A DNA stretch of 47,909 nt, from the IMG/VR virus record IMGVR_UViG_3300046535_000863, positions 1 to 47,909 of that record; one strand, 5' to 3'. Numbering within the stretch: position 1 is the first letter of the stretch; every line of letters starts with the position of its first letter. Made by a program: the position numbers and the translations under genes. The notes under the pieces were generated by a model. That model searched no databases. It saw only the letters and a program-made list of their open reading frames with translations, and was not told the DNA's origin. This stretch comes from a virus. This document shows, one piece after another, positions 31,317 to 39,188 of this stretch.

Positions 31317-31567
31317 GCCTCAGCGGCCTGGCGGTCTTCGGTTGGGGCTTCGAGGTCGCCGGCTTCTTCGGCCGTTGTGATACCGGCCGCGGTCGCTTCC
31401 TTGGCCAGCTCGTCGGCTCGCTGCTTTTCGATCCGGCGTAACGCTGCCCGGCACTCGACGCACAGGGCCAGCTTGCGGCCCGCCAAGGCCACGATCGCCA
31501 GGCCTTTGATCGCCGGGCAGGCGTCGCACTGGCCACGCTTGGGCCCGTGCCCGTGTTGTCGCGCCAT
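31313..31567 (-). CDS. Zinc-ribbon protein, 84 aa
   Basis: It has two CxxC pairs, C14/C17 (QCDAC) and C36/C39 (LCVEC), in the first half and a charged helical tail (RRIEKQRADELAKEATAAG). The N-terminus is basic. It is coupled to the multi-zinc gene. Small zinc ribbons can recruit nucleases or polymerases, but nothing here identifies a partner. Confidence 0.65.
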   Translation of the reverse strand: MARQHGHGPKRGQCDACPAIKGLAIVALAGRKLALCVECRAALRRIEKQRADELAKEATAAGITTAEEAGDLEAPTEDRQAAEA

Positions 31568-31570
31568 CGT

Positions 31571-31864
31571 TCACCCCTTTCGCTTCTTCGTCGGCTTGTG
31601 CATGGTCACCAGCTGGACGTCGGCCACGATCGCCGGCTCGGTCTTCATGTCGCCCAGATTCCGCACGGGCGCATAGGCTGGGTCGATGACCATCAGCTCG
31701 AGCGCTTCGCTTTGCAGGTTGAGCTGCAGCGAGCGGATGTAGCCGGTCTCGGGCAGGTTGGCCAGGCGCTTCTGACCGCGCAGGATCGCCGGCAGGTCGT
31801 TAAATGGGACGGTGATCAAGCGGGCCCGCAGCGCGAGCCCGCCCTCAGCCGATTGCTCGGCCAT
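31571..31864 (-). CDS. Hypothetical protein, 97 aa
   Basis: It starts MAEQSAEGGLALRARLITVPF and is mixed alpha/beta with a basic end (HKPTKKRKG). No motif or family recognised. It lies in the run of small genes between portal and scaffold. Confidence 0.6.
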   Translation of the reverse strand: MAEQSAEGGLALRARLITVPFNDLPAILRGQKRLANLPETGYIRSLQLNLQSEALELMVIDPAYAPVRNLGDMKTEPAIVADVQLVTMHKPTKKRKG

Positions 31865-31870
31865 GTGAGA

Positions 31871-32305
31871 CTACTCGCCCGCGGCCCGCTGGGCAGCGTC
31901 TTCGGAGACCTTGGCGAGCGGCTCGCCGGCGGCCTCGGCAGCTTTACCCTGTGCCTCGACGTCATGCTCGACGCGCAGCGTCGGCGCCGTGCCCTCGGGC
32001 GGCTTCTTGTTGGCGTCGGCAGCGATCGCTTCGGCCTTGAACTCGAGCAGCTGCACCAGCTCTTCGCCGGTGACAGCGACGATGCCGCCGAGCGAGCAGA
32101 GCTTCAGGCGATCCTCGAGCGACAGCGCCAGCAGCTTCTCGAGATCCGGATCCGGCAGGTCGGTCTTGCCGCCGCTGATATCTTCCTGCGTGCCGTGCGC
32201 GATCGCCAGCGTCGTGCCGGCGACGACGTGAACGAAGTCCAGGGGTACGTTGCCGTGCTTGGTCTGCGCGTTGCGCAGCTCATCGAGTAATTCAGTCAGA
32301 AACAT
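31871..32305 (-). CDS. Hypothetical protein, 144 aa
   Basis: It starts MFLTELLDELRNAQTKHGN directly after the stop of the 52-aa basic gene. A helical N-terminus and a folded core (DFVHVVAGTTLAIAHGTQ, LEDRLKLCSLGGIVAVTGEELVQLLEF) are followed by an acidic, Ala-rich disordered tail. No family recognised. Likely head-module accessory by position. Confidence 0.6.
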   Translation of the reverse strand: MFLTELLDELRNAQTKHGNVPLDFVHVVAGTTLAIAHGTQEDISGGKTDLPDPDLEKLLALSLEDRLKLCSLGGIVAVTGEELVQLLEFKAEAIAADANKKPPEGTAPTLRVEHDVEAQGKAAEAAGEPLAKVSEDAAQRAAGE

Positions 32306-32464
32306 TTAGCAGCTCGCTCCTTCCGCCATGAACTGGCTACCCAGTGTTTTCGCGACGCCGCCCTTCTTGGTCGCCGCCGCGGCCTTCTTCTTCGCCGGCA
32401 TGCCGGCTTTCTTGGATGGATACGCCGACGGCCCAGCGGCCGCGGCTTTCTTCATCGGGAACAT
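32306..32464 (-). CDS. Very basic 52-aa protein with shared C-terminal motif
   Basis: Encodes MFPMKKAAAAGPSAYPS followed by KKAGMPAKKKAAAATKKGG and ending VAKTLGSQFMAEGASC. The Lys/Ala blocks resemble histone-tail peptides. The last part aligns with the C-termini of the two upstream proteins (KK.G.A..LG.QFM). Its stop touches the next start, and ATG 32464 lies one base before the end of the upstream gene. It is probably a DNA-binding or packaged peptide. Confidence 0.65.
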   Translation of the reverse strand: MFPMKKAAAAGPSAYPSKKAGMPAKKKAAAATKKGGVAKTLGSQFMAEGASC

Positions 32465-32465
32465 C

Positions 32466-32693
32466 TTAGACCTCCATGAGCTGCGCGCCGATCCGCTGCG
32501 CCGTGCCCTTTTTCTTCTTCGCCTGGTCGCGGGTGTGCTTGGCTTCCATCGCCTTGCCCTTCGCCGTTTCCTTGTTGCCGTGCATGGCGCCCATGTTGTT
32601 CATCGCGCCGTAGACGTAGCGATCGGCTGCGCGGCCGCTCTTGCCGGCCTTGGCTGCGCCGGCTTCGAGTCGCTCTTCGAGAAACTTCGGCAT
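32466..32693 (-). CDS. Basic 75-aa protein ending in KKKKGTAQRIGAQLMEV
   Basis: It starts MPKFLEERLEAGAAKAGKSG. It is rich in Lys, Ala, Gly and Met, with a helical N-terminus and a C-terminal motif at 59-74. That motif is almost the same as in the 86-aa protein just upstream and related in the 52-aa protein just downstream. The shared tail suggests a common target, for example a portal or capsid docking signal (inference). Confidence 0.7.
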   Translation of the reverse strand: MPKFLEERLEAGAAKAGKSGRAADRYVYGAMNNMGAMHGNKETAKGKAMEAKHTRDQAKKKKGTAQRIGAQLMEV

Positions 32694-32695
32694 GG

Positions 32696-32956
32696 CTATT
32701 GCTCCATCAGCTGGCCGCCGATGACGTCGGCGGTCCCGGGCTTTTTCTTCTTCTTGACCGGCGCCGCGGGCGCAGCAGCTGCCGGCGGCTTGGCGAGCTG
32801 GCGCGCGGCCTGCTTGTTGGCCAGGTCTCCGATGTCGATGCCCGAGGGCGTCGCCGGCGGCGCAGGAGCTGCAGGAGCTGGCGCGCCGGCGGCCGCGGAT
32901 CGAAGCGGCGCTGCAGCGGGGAAAAGCAGGTCTTTGAGACTTTGGAAGCCGGCCAT
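32696..32956 (-). CDS. Pro/Ala-rich 86-aa protein ending in KKKKKPGTADVIGGQLMEQ
   Basis: It starts MAGFQSLKDLLFPAAAPLR. It has a short hydrophobic N-terminus, a long disordered Ala/Pro linker and a basic C-terminal motif (68-85) with the shape K4-x-GTA-xx-IG-x-QLME. It is first of three neighbouring genes with this tail. The linker-plus-tail architecture fits a tethered docking peptide. Confidence 0.7.
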   Translation of the reverse strand: MAGFQSLKDLLFPAAAPLRSAAAGAPAPAAPAPPATPSGIDIGDLANKQAARQLAKPPAAAAPAAPVKKKKKPGTADVIGGQLMEQ

Positions 32957-32959
32957 GGT

Positions 32960-33244
32960 TTAACCCTCGTCGTCGTCTGCCGCCGCTGGCGCCTTCATAC
33001 CTTCGCGCATCAGAATATCAGGAATCGAGCCGACCGCGCGCAGGGCCTCGAGATAGCCGCGGATCAGGGCCGTGTTGGTCTCGCCCTGGTCTTGTTCCAG
33101 CTCGAGCAGCTTCACCTGGCGCATGTGCTGGATCCTGGCGGCGATCAGCTTCCAGCCGCGGGTCTGCAGGGTCTCGCGGATCTGCTCGGCGTCGACGCGA
33201 TCGAGCACCAGGCGCTTCTGTTTACTCTTTCGGGGGGTCGGCAT
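32960..33244 (-). CDS. Small helical hypothetical protein, 94 aa
   Basis: It starts MPTPRKSKQKRLVLDRVDA; the internal ATG is preferred because the longer frame reads back through the membrane-protein gene. A basic N-terminus is followed by one long helical domain (ETLQTRGWKLIAARIQHMRQVKLLELEQDQGE) and an acidic end (AAADDDEG). Family unknown. Sits between the membrane protein and the shared-tail genes. Confidence 0.6.
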   Translation of the reverse strand: MPTPRKSKQKRLVLDRVDAEQIRETLQTRGWKLIAARIQHMRQVKLLELEQDQGETNTALIRGYLEALRAVGSIPDILMREGMKAPAAADDDEG

Positions 33245-33251
33245 TCCGTGT

Positions 33252-33446
33252 TCATCGGCCGCCAAAGTGGAAGCCGGCGACCGCGGCCCATACGCCGAAG
33301 AACTGCAGCACGGCGACGACGGCGCAGACAATGATTACGAAGACGATGATCTGCTTGATCGTCGCATTCTCAAACGGCGCCCGGTCGATCAGCCAGGCCG
33401 CGGCGCCCAGGCCGAGCAGGATCAAGATCAGCGTGAGTAGGGTCAT
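33252..33446 (-). CDS. Small membrane protein, Thivi_2564-like
   Basis: This 64-aa protein has two transmembrane helices (about 2-19 LLTLILILLGLGAAAWL and 32-52 IIVFVIIVCAVVAVLQFFG) with a short polar hinge of charged residues (IDRAPFENATIKQ). It matches what I know of the Thivi_2564 family of small phage and bacterial membrane proteins. It is placed just after the portal gene. Its role is unknown; holin-like or membrane-docking functions are both possible. Confidence 0.7.
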   Translation of the reverse strand: MTLLTLILILLGLGAAAWLIDRAPFENATIKQIIVFVIIVCAVVAVLQFFGVWAAVAGFHFGGR

Positions 33447-33455
33447 GCCCAGAGT

Positions 33456-35759
33456 CTACGTGATCTGTGCGCTGGGTGCAGGCGCGGCCAGCGCCGGCTG
33501 CTCGGGCGCCGGATTGACGGGCGGCCCGCCGAAACCACCAGCAGCCCCGGGCCCGGCCGGCTGCGCGCCGCCGGATCCATCGGGCGCCAGCTGCGGCGCG
33601 GCGCCGCCGTTCTGCTGCTGGGCGGCCTGCATGGCAGCGATCGCCTTCTGCGCCAGCTGCTGCAGCAGCATCTTCTGCCGCTTCTGCCGCTCATGCTCGA
33701 TGATGTGCGCCTTGGCCAGGTGCTGCAGCTGCAGGTCCTGCCGCTCGTCGGGCTCGTTGATCTCATCCTCGAGCCGGCGCCGGTGATCGATCAGGTGCTG
33801 GTCGTCGTCGTCGATCGGCGAGACGTGCACGACCTCGCCCTTGAGCATCAGCGCCCATTCTTCCTTTGGCATCTTCGGGCGCTCGGGGTGCGGCGGCTCG
33901 GGGATAACGTCCTGGAAGCCGTCCTCGCCGAAGGCCTGCCAGATCCGATTGAGCAGGGTCCAGAGGGCCTTCGGATCCTGCTGCACGATCGGATTCTGGA
34001 TCGAAAGACCGTAGAGCTGCATCAGCATCTGCTTCTTGGCCTCGCGGGCCCAGACCGACGTCGCGAAGCGAATATCGAACGCGAAGGGATGCTCGCGCTC
34101 TTCGGCCGTCATCGTGCCGAAGCCGTTCGAGACGTCGTAGCCGACGGCGTCCTCTTCGGTCACTCGGAAGAAGACCTTCTTGTCGCCATACTCGCGATCG
34201 AGCAGCCACACCAGCGAAGCGAACTTCGAGAAATCCTCGCGCAGCATCATCATGTCCAGGCCCGAGCGCGTGTTGCCTTCCTGCAGCAGCATCGCCTGGC
34301 CGGCCGCGGTCTGCGGCGCATTCGGGCGATCGCTGGCGCGGCCGAGCGATTGATCGTTGACGCCGGTCACCAGCTCGGCGATCGCCTTCAAGGCCTGATT
34401 CATGGCCTGGCAGTACTCGAGATTCGCGTTGAACGTGACGACCTTCACGCTGGTCGGGTCCATAGTGGGGATCGCTACGCCGGCGTCGTACTTGAAGGTC
34501 TCCGGATCGAACTCGCCGTTAGGCTTGTAGAAAATGACCGGGCCCGTCGACAGCTGGCCGGCCTTGCGGAACAGAGCATGATTGATGGATAGCTCGTTCT
34601 GAAGGTCCTCGAGCAGCTCGCCGATGCCCGGCGCCCAGTAGCTGCCGTCTTTCACCGTGGCCAGGTCGACGAAGGGATGCCGCTTGCGCATGCGCGGATA
34701 GACGTCGCGCAGATCCTGGATCCCGATTATCAGGTTGACCTTGGGCAGCACGGTGACCAGCAGCTCGGACTGCTTTACCTCGCGGTACTTCAGATTATTC
34801 GGGGTCGCATCGCGATCGCTCTTGGGCAGCCGCCATTTTCCATACCAGCGCCAGACCTCGAGCGAGTCGCGCCGGCCGAGCGTGTTGACTTTGTCGACGC
34901 CCTCGGCTTCGTCCGAGTCGATCTTCTCATCGTCCCACCAGAAATCTCGTTCCTGGCGCTGCTGCGCGCTGCTCGAGATCGCTGTCCAGCGATCCTGAAT
35001 GCCGAAGTACTTGCCCTTTTCCTCGCCGTCGAGCAGCTCCTGCGGGGTGATGCGATCGCGCCGGATCTTCCAGTCGAAATCGTCGATCGAGTCGACATCC
35101 ATGGCCGGCAGAATAAGCTGCGACGGCCAGAGCGCGCGCAGCTTCGGGCCGTCGTAGGCCCGCACCTCGCGATCGTCGCCGGTCTTTTCGTCGCGCTCGA
35201 AGTAGTACTCCTGCTCATAGATGCACTCGCCGAACGCACGCCCGAACAGGATCCCGCGGAAGACCCAGGTCGACAGCGGGATCGCTGCCTGCATGTACTC
35301 GAAGATGCGCCAGGTCATGTATGTGCCGACCTTGCGCGCGTCGGCCTTCGACGTCGGCGCCGTGGCGCGCGCGACGATCTCAGCATCATCGCCGAGCAGC
35401 GCCTGCATGAACTTTGCCCACTGGCCGAAGACGGTCCACTTGATGAGCGGCACCTGCAGATCCTGGCCGGCGTTGCGATCGCCGTGCGTCTGATTCAGGC
35501 CTCGCCACATGCGCCAGTAGCGGCGAAAGCGGTTGATCCGGCTGTCGTGATCGGCGCGGGCGGCAATGAAGTTTTCCCAGATGTGCTGATAGAGGCGCTG
35601 TTGCTCGCGCGGCGTCGCGCGAATCTGCTTATAGACGATGTGCGCCGCGGCCTTCTCGGGCGGATCCTCGCGATCGGCCGGCTCATGCGTCAGGGCCTCG
35701 GGCAGCGGGCCCGGCTCCATCTCCTGCGGGTTATCTTGGAACGGCGGGCGCGGCGTCAT
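33456..35759 (-). CDS. Portal protein
   Basis: This 767-aa protein starts MTPRPPFQDNPQEMEPG; ATG 35759 is preferred, with a GTG at 35774 in frame as alternative. The core has the classic portal sequence style: QVPLIKWTVFGQWAKFMQALLGDDAEIV, STWVFRGILFGRAFGECIYEQ, DIRDVYP-type segments and GIGELLEDLQNELSINHALF. A Gln/Ala-rich C-terminal tail (about 700-767) follows. The large size suits portals of short-tailed phages. It is next to TerL and the scaffold module, and overlaps the upstream small gene by 29 bases. Confidence 0.85.
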   Translation of the reverse strand: MTPRPPFQDNPQEMEPGPLPEALTHEPADREDPPEKAAAHIVYKQIRATPREQQRLYQHIWENFIAARADHDSRINRFRRYWRMWRGLNQTHGDRNAGQDLQVPLIKWTVFGQWAKFMQALLGDDAEIVARATAPTSKADARKVGTYMTWRIFEYMQAAIPLSTWVFRGILFGRAFGECIYEQEYYFERDEKTGDDREVRAYDGPKLRALWPSQLILPAMDVDSIDDFDWKIRRDRITPQELLDGEEKGKYFGIQDRWTAISSSAQQRQERDFWWDDEKIDSDEAEGVDKVNTLGRRDSLEVWRWYGKWRLPKSDRDATPNNLKYREVKQSELLVTVLPKVNLIIGIQDLRDVYPRMRKRHPFVDLATVKDGSYWAPGIGELLEDLQNELSINHALFRKAGQLSTGPVIFYKPNGEFDPETFKYDAGVAIPTMDPTSVKVVTFNANLEYCQAMNQALKAIAELVTGVNDQSLGRASDRPNAPQTAAGQAMLLQEGNTRSGLDMMMLREDFSKFASLVWLLDREYGDKKVFFRVTEEDAVGYDVSNGFGTMTAEEREHPFAFDIRFATSVWAREAKKQMLMQLYGLSIQNPIVQQDPKALWTLLNRIWQAFGEDGFQDVIPEPPHPERPKMPKEEWALMLKGEVVHVSPIDDDDQHLIDHRRRLEDEINEPDERQDLQLQHLAKAHIIEHERQKRQKMLLQQLAQKAIAAMQAAQQQNGGAAPQLAPDGSGGAQPAGPGAAGGFGGPPVNPAPEQPALAAPAPSAQIT

Positions 35760-36108
35760 GATGAGGGGCCTCACTTGCCGCCGCCGCGGCCTTATCTGCT
35801 TCCTTGAACGGATTGCGATCGGCTGCCAGCTTCAGCAAGTCGGCCAGCTCGGCCAATGGCCGCGGAGGATCCCCGAAGGTGTCCTGCACGCCGGTCTCGA
35901 GCAGCTGGCGCGCTGCGCGCTCGAGATATTCCCAGTTAATGACCAGGTGAACCGGCTCGACCGCCATCGCTCCGAGGGCCTCGACCAGGTCAGTCGAGCG
36001 GATGTAGATGCCGCGATGCCGCACGCGGATACATTTCGCCCAGCGCGCGGGCTGCTCAATGATCGGTGTCACCAGCTCGGCCGTGTCAGTGATCGGTGTC
36101 GTCTTCAT
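35731..36108 (-). CDS. Hypothetical protein between terminase and portal
   Basis: This 125-aa protein starts MKTTPITDTAELVTPIIEQP. It has a mixed N-terminal part (WAKCIRVRHRGIYIRSTDLVEAL), a helical middle (ERAARQLLETGV) and an Ala-rich tail. It overlaps TerL by 23 bases and the portal gene by 29. Small proteins between TerL and portal often have assembly roles; no family recognised here. Confidence 0.65.
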   Translation of the reverse strand: MKTTPITDTAELVTPIIEQPARWAKCIRVRHRGIYIRSTDLVEALGAMAVEPVHLVINWEYLERAARQLLETGVQDTFGDPPRPLAELADLLKLAADRNPFKEADKAAAAASEAPHHDAAPAVPR

Positions 36109-37816
36109 CTCGCGATCGCTTCACCCCGTACTTTACCACTGCGCGGCCTACGTTTTCGTTCCCTGGTTTGCCGATCCGTTTGGGGATCGCACGGCGGCCT
36201 ATCTCCGCGAAACATAAGGCGAGTACACAATCATCGTGCGCGCCGTCCTGGTGCTCCTTCTTTCCGTTGGGTTTGATGACGAAACGGATCAGCTCATTGA
36301 TGGCGACCGGCGAGACTACCGTGATCGCCTGCGTGCGGATGGCATCTTCGCCGGCGCCGATCAGCCAGCTGCGCGTTAGCGGCGTGGTCTCGAAGCCGAT
36401 CTCTTCGATCGTCGCCGGCCGCTTGTCGGTCGGATCCCTCTGCCGCTGATAGATCGACGCCATCGGGTAGCGTGTGCGCACCAGCGAGTCGATGAAGCCG
36501 GCATCGTTGGCCTCGGGCACCAGGAACGCATAGTTATACCACTGGCCGACGAGGGCGAAATACTCCGCGAAGGCGACGGGCCGGATCCGCGCGCGCAGCA
36601 TCGCGACCTGCTCGCCGGTGTCGGCGTCGATGAAGAAGCCGACGCTATAGTCGGGGTCTTCGCCCTTCTTGCGCACTGATACGTCGATGCCCTTTGAGGG
36701 ATCGCCGCCGCCCACATAGCGCCGGCCGTCGATCGGCCGCTTCCAGATCGTGAGGGCGCCGCGGTCGTTCGGCTTGAACACCAGGCGCTTGATCGGGCCT
36801 TCGTCGTCGAGCTGCTCAAGCTCGCCCGCCTGGCCGCCGACCGAGGGCATGCGCATGATCGCCTTGTGATCGAAGACCGGGCGGCCGCTGGCCAGAAAGG
36901 CCTCTTCCGGCGTCGTCGGATACTCCTGATGGAAGGCCTCGACCGAGTTGCCGAGATCGGTCGCGATCTTCCAGCGGCGCCAGTAGAGCTGCTCGAGGGT
37001 GGCGCCGTGGGTCTCATGCAGCGCGCGCTCTTCCTTGTCCAGGCTCTGCGAAAACTTGACCATGGCCTGCACGTTGTCAAAGTGGCGAACGAAGAGCGGA
37101 TGCTCGAGCCAGCCGAAGAAAACGAACTCATAGCCGCCTTCGTTGCTGGGATCCTGCGCGCGCTGGCAGTATTCGTAGAACTCGCCGCCGATGCCGTTGG
37201 CCGTCGACTGGATGATGACGGAGGTCTCGGGCAGGAACGGCACCATGTTCAGCACGCCGAGCAGCGTCAGGGCCGCATCGCGCCAGAAGGCGACCTCGTC
37301 GCATAGGGTCGAATGCCGGCCGCCGCCGCGGATCTCGCCGGCCTCGGCAGATAGCACCTCGATGCTCGAGCCGTTCGCCCAGGCAATTTCTTGCTGGCTG
37401 TCTTTGATGAGCGGCTTCAGCTTGATGCCGGCGCCGTGCCGGCGGAAGGCCTTATACCTACGCTGGAACTGCAGCAGGTAGTCGAAGGCCTCTTTGCCCG
37501 CCGGCTTGTAGGTGTCGGCGATGATCAGCCCCTTCCGGCCCGGGTAGAAAGGTACTTCGTGGAACATCTCGGCGCAGCTGCCCGTCGTGAAGCCCGAGCG
37601 GCGCGTCTTCAGCACGACCAGGCGCACGGGCCGATGCTTGGCGCGCTGCCGCTCGATGGCGGCGTGCAGCTTGATCTGGCTGGGCTCGAGGATGAGCGGC
37701 ACGACGCTGCCGCCGCGGTTGCGGATTGAGAGCGACTCGGCGCAGAAGGTCGCATGGTCGTCGAAGGCGAGCGCGAGGTCCTGGCGTTCGGCCAGGGTGA
37801 GATCTGCCAGCTCCAT
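36086..37816 (-). CDS. terL: Terminase large subunit
   Basis: This 576-aa two-domain packaging motor carries a Walker A-like LKTRRSGFTTG (69-79), Walker B LCDEVAF with D173-E174, and coupling motif IIQSTANG (201-208). In the C-terminal RNase H-fold nuclease the acidic residues are D372 (GGDPSKG), E435 (PEAND) and D528/D529 (AHDDC). All expected catalytic groups are present and the length is normal. It cuts and pumps DNA into the procapsid through the portal. ATG 37816 overlaps the TerS stop. It is the third gene from the terminator-bounded start of the packaging module. Confidence 0.95.
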   Translation of the reverse strand: MELADLTLAERQDLALAFDDHATFCAESLSIRNRGGSVVPLILEPSQIKLHAAIERQRAKHRPVRLVVLKTRRSGFTTGSCAEMFHEVPFYPGRKGLIIADTYKPAGKEAFDYLLQFQRRYKAFRRHGAGIKLKPLIKDSQQEIAWANGSSIEVLSAEAGEIRGGGRHSTLCDEVAFWRDAALTLLGVLNMVPFLPETSVIIQSTANGIGGEFYEYCQRAQDPSNEGGYEFVFFGWLEHPLFVRHFDNVQAMVKFSQSLDKEERALHETHGATLEQLYWRRWKIATDLGNSVEAFHQEYPTTPEEAFLASGRPVFDHKAIMRMPSVGGQAGELEQLDDEGPIKRLVFKPNDRGALTIWKRPIDGRRYVGGGDPSKGIDVSVRKKGEDPDYSVGFFIDADTGEQVAMLRARIRPVAFAEYFALVGQWYNYAFLVPEANDAGFIDSLVRTRYPMASIYQRQRDPTDKRPATIEEIGFETTPLTRSWLIGAGEDAIRTQAITVVSPVAINELIRFVIKPNGKKEHQDGAHDDCVLALCFAEIGRRAIPKRIGKPGNENVGRAVVKYGVKRSRDEDDTDH

Positions 37817-38223
37817 CAGGCGCCCTTCCGGATCGTGCGCATGCTGAAGAGCAGCTCTTCAAGTGTGAAGTCGCCGTCGGAGCTGCCGACGTCGCCCACG
37901 CGATGCAGCGGCGGATCGCCGGCCGTGATGGCGCGCAGCAGGAAGTTGCGGCCGTCGCGCCGCATCGCGAAGTCTTTCGAGCGCACGTCTGAGCCCAGTC
38001 CCTTCATCATGTCGGCCCACAATTTGCCGAAGGCCTGGTCGTTTTTCTCTTTCAGGCGCAGGATCAGCGTGGTAGTGCGCACGTCGCCGGCGACTTTCTT
38101 TACCGTGTCCGGATGCAGCTCGAGCGCCTTCGCGATCGCCTTGGTGGGCTTGCCGGCCACTTTGGCCGCGGCGATCGCCTGGCGCTGGCGATCGCTGATT
38201 TTGCTCTTCCCTTTTGCCGGCAT
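37816..38223 (-). CDS. terS: Terminase small subunit-like protein
   Basis: This 135-aa protein has an N-terminal helix-turn-helix (about 10-45: SDRQRQAIAAAKVAGKPTKAIAKALELHPDTVKKVA), then a helical oligomerisation region, ending near the TerL start with overlapping codons. Small subunits bind the packaging site and load TerL. The position directly before TerL makes this the natural candidate. It is probably expressed from its own promoter, because a strong terminator lies just upstream. Confidence 0.75.
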   Translation of the reverse strand: MPAKGKSKISDRQRQAIAAAKVAGKPTKAIAKALELHPDTVKKVAGDVRTTTLILRLKEKNDQAFGKLWADMMKGLGSDVRSKDFAMRRDGRNFLLRAITAGDPPLHRVGDVGSSDGDFTLEELLFSMRTIRKGA

Positions 38224-38255
38224 TCCGTTCGGGGGTCGTTTGGGGGTCGTTTCGA

Positions 38256-38270
38256 TAATAACCCCTTTGG
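38256..38270 (-). promoter_or_regulatory. GGGGTTA box upstream of the packaging genes
   Basis: The minus strand reads AAAGGGGTTATTA (38268-38256), 32 bases before the TerS ATG. The CCCC-AAA-GGGG part is itself an inverted repeat, and TATTAT is a -10-like hexamer next to it. The box matches those upstream of the RHH, AT-hook and recombination genes. Two GACCCCC direct repeats (ACGACCCCCAA) follow it towards the ATG. Confidence 0.45.
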
Positions 38271-38283
38271 GGTCAACGAAGCG

Positions 38284-38315
38284 AAAAAAGCCGCCGGCCC
38301 GTGAAGACCGGCGGC
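38284..38315 (-). terminator. Intrinsic terminator between the lysis and packaging genes
   Basis: GCCGCCGG (38290-38297) pairs with CCGGCGGC (38308-38315) around a 10-base loop, and the minus strand continues directly with six T residues (38289-38284). This ends transcripts that come from the left-going holin-like gene (stop at 38340) and isolates the packaging genes, which then need their own promoter. Confidence 0.85.
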
Positions 38316-38339
38316 TGGAGTGACGGAGGATACAGCCTG

Positions 38340-38684
38340 TTAGAGACTGGGCTTCACGCGCGCCGTTACGGCCTTGACGTTCCCGGGCGAAGCGGGCGGC
38401 GCTTCAGTGCCAGGATTCATCTGGTGGACGGCGTCAACTGTCTGCGCGATCGTCGCGTCGATGACCGGGCCCAGCGGCTGCTTGGCTTTAATGCGGCCGT
38501 AGATGGTGAGCGCGCCGAGCCCGATGGTGATGGCAGCGCCCGCGGGCGTGCCGGCCGGGATGAATTGCAGGATCTGCGGCGCATAGGGCGCGGCGATCTG
38601 GCCGACGCCGAGCGCGGCCGTGCCGATGCCGGCCCAGACCGTCTTAGACTTCAGCGCCTTGCCGAGCGAAGAAAAGAAGCTCAT
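38340..38684 (-). CDS. Holin-like membrane protein
   Basis: This 114-aa protein has two hydrophobic spans, about 15-37 (TVWAGIGTAALGVGQIAAPYA) and 42-62 (IPAGTPAGAAITIGLGALTIYG), joined by a short turn, followed by a basic motif RIKAKQPL and a Pro-rich tail. The GIG..L..GRIKAKQPL end is typical of small phage holin-type proteins. Class II-like topology is plausible. It is the last gene before a strong terminator. No endolysin is recognisable next to it. Confidence 0.65.
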   Translation of the reverse strand: MSFFSSLGKALKSKTVWAGIGTAALGVGQIAAPYAPQILQFIPAGTPAGAAITIGLGALTIYGRIKAKQPLGPVIDATIAQTVDAVHQMNPGTEAPPASPGNVKAVTARVKPSL

Positions 38685-38700
38685 GCGGCGCAGGATATCA

Positions 38701-38835
38701 CTATTCCACTTTGAACGGGGTCGCCGCCATGGCGTTTACTTTGCCGATGATGGCCTCGCGTGTGCTGCGCAGGACCTCGATCGCGATGTCGGCCCGGGCC
38801 TTAATGCGCGAGGGCTGCGCCAGATCGCGCAGCAT
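38701..38835 (-). CDS. Small 44-aa protein in the lysis region
   Basis: Encodes MLRDLAQPSRIKARADIAI and ends GKVNAMAATPFKVE. Its ATG lies two bases past the stop of the membrane/coiled-coil gene, consistent with coupled translation. Third-position GC and composition look coding. There is no Shine-Dalgarno. The same frame stays open upstream to about 39138, overlapping the neighbouring gene, so a longer protein cannot be excluded. Confidence 0.5.
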   Translation of the reverse strand: MLRDLAQPSRIKARADIAIEVLRSTREAIIGKVNAMAATPFKVE

Positions 38836-38837
38836 GT

Positions 38838-39074
38838 TCAGCGTCGTCGTATATCGCGAAGCTCTTGCAGCACTTCCTGGCGCAGGCGATCCAGGGCTTC
38901 GGGGATCTGATTCAGCTCGGCTACGTGCGTTAGGAACTCGCGCTGATACGAAGAGTTTGCCGTGCGTTCCGCCTGCCAGGCCCGCCATACGAACACCAGG
39001 CCCACCGTCAGCAATAGGGTCACCCCGCCATGTGTTAGTTCCTCGATCAGAGGTAAGTCGATCGCTGCGAGCAT
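38838..39074 (-). CDS. Membrane-anchored coiled-coil protein (spanin-like layout)
   Basis: This 78-aa protein has one transmembrane helix (about 14-32, HGGVTLLLTVGLVFVWRAW) followed by a charged periplasmic-type helix (ALDRLRQEVLQELRDIRRR). This is the layout of an inner-membrane spanin or small holin accessory. CAGGAG lies about 12 bases before ATG 39074. Adjacent to the holin-like gene. No lipoprotein partner gene is evident. Confidence 0.6.
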   Translation of the reverse strand: MLAAIDLPLIEELTHGGVTLLLTVGLVFVWRAWQAERTANSSYQREFLTHVAELNQIPEALDRLRQEVLQELRDIRRR

Positions 39075-39188
39075 CGAGCATTGACTCCTGCGGCCCTTTC
39101 ACATCGGCTGGACTTGTAAACGGCTTTCGGTTGAGCATAACATCTTCCTGCCGTGCACGTTTCTGGCCGGCTCGATTTGATTGGAGCG

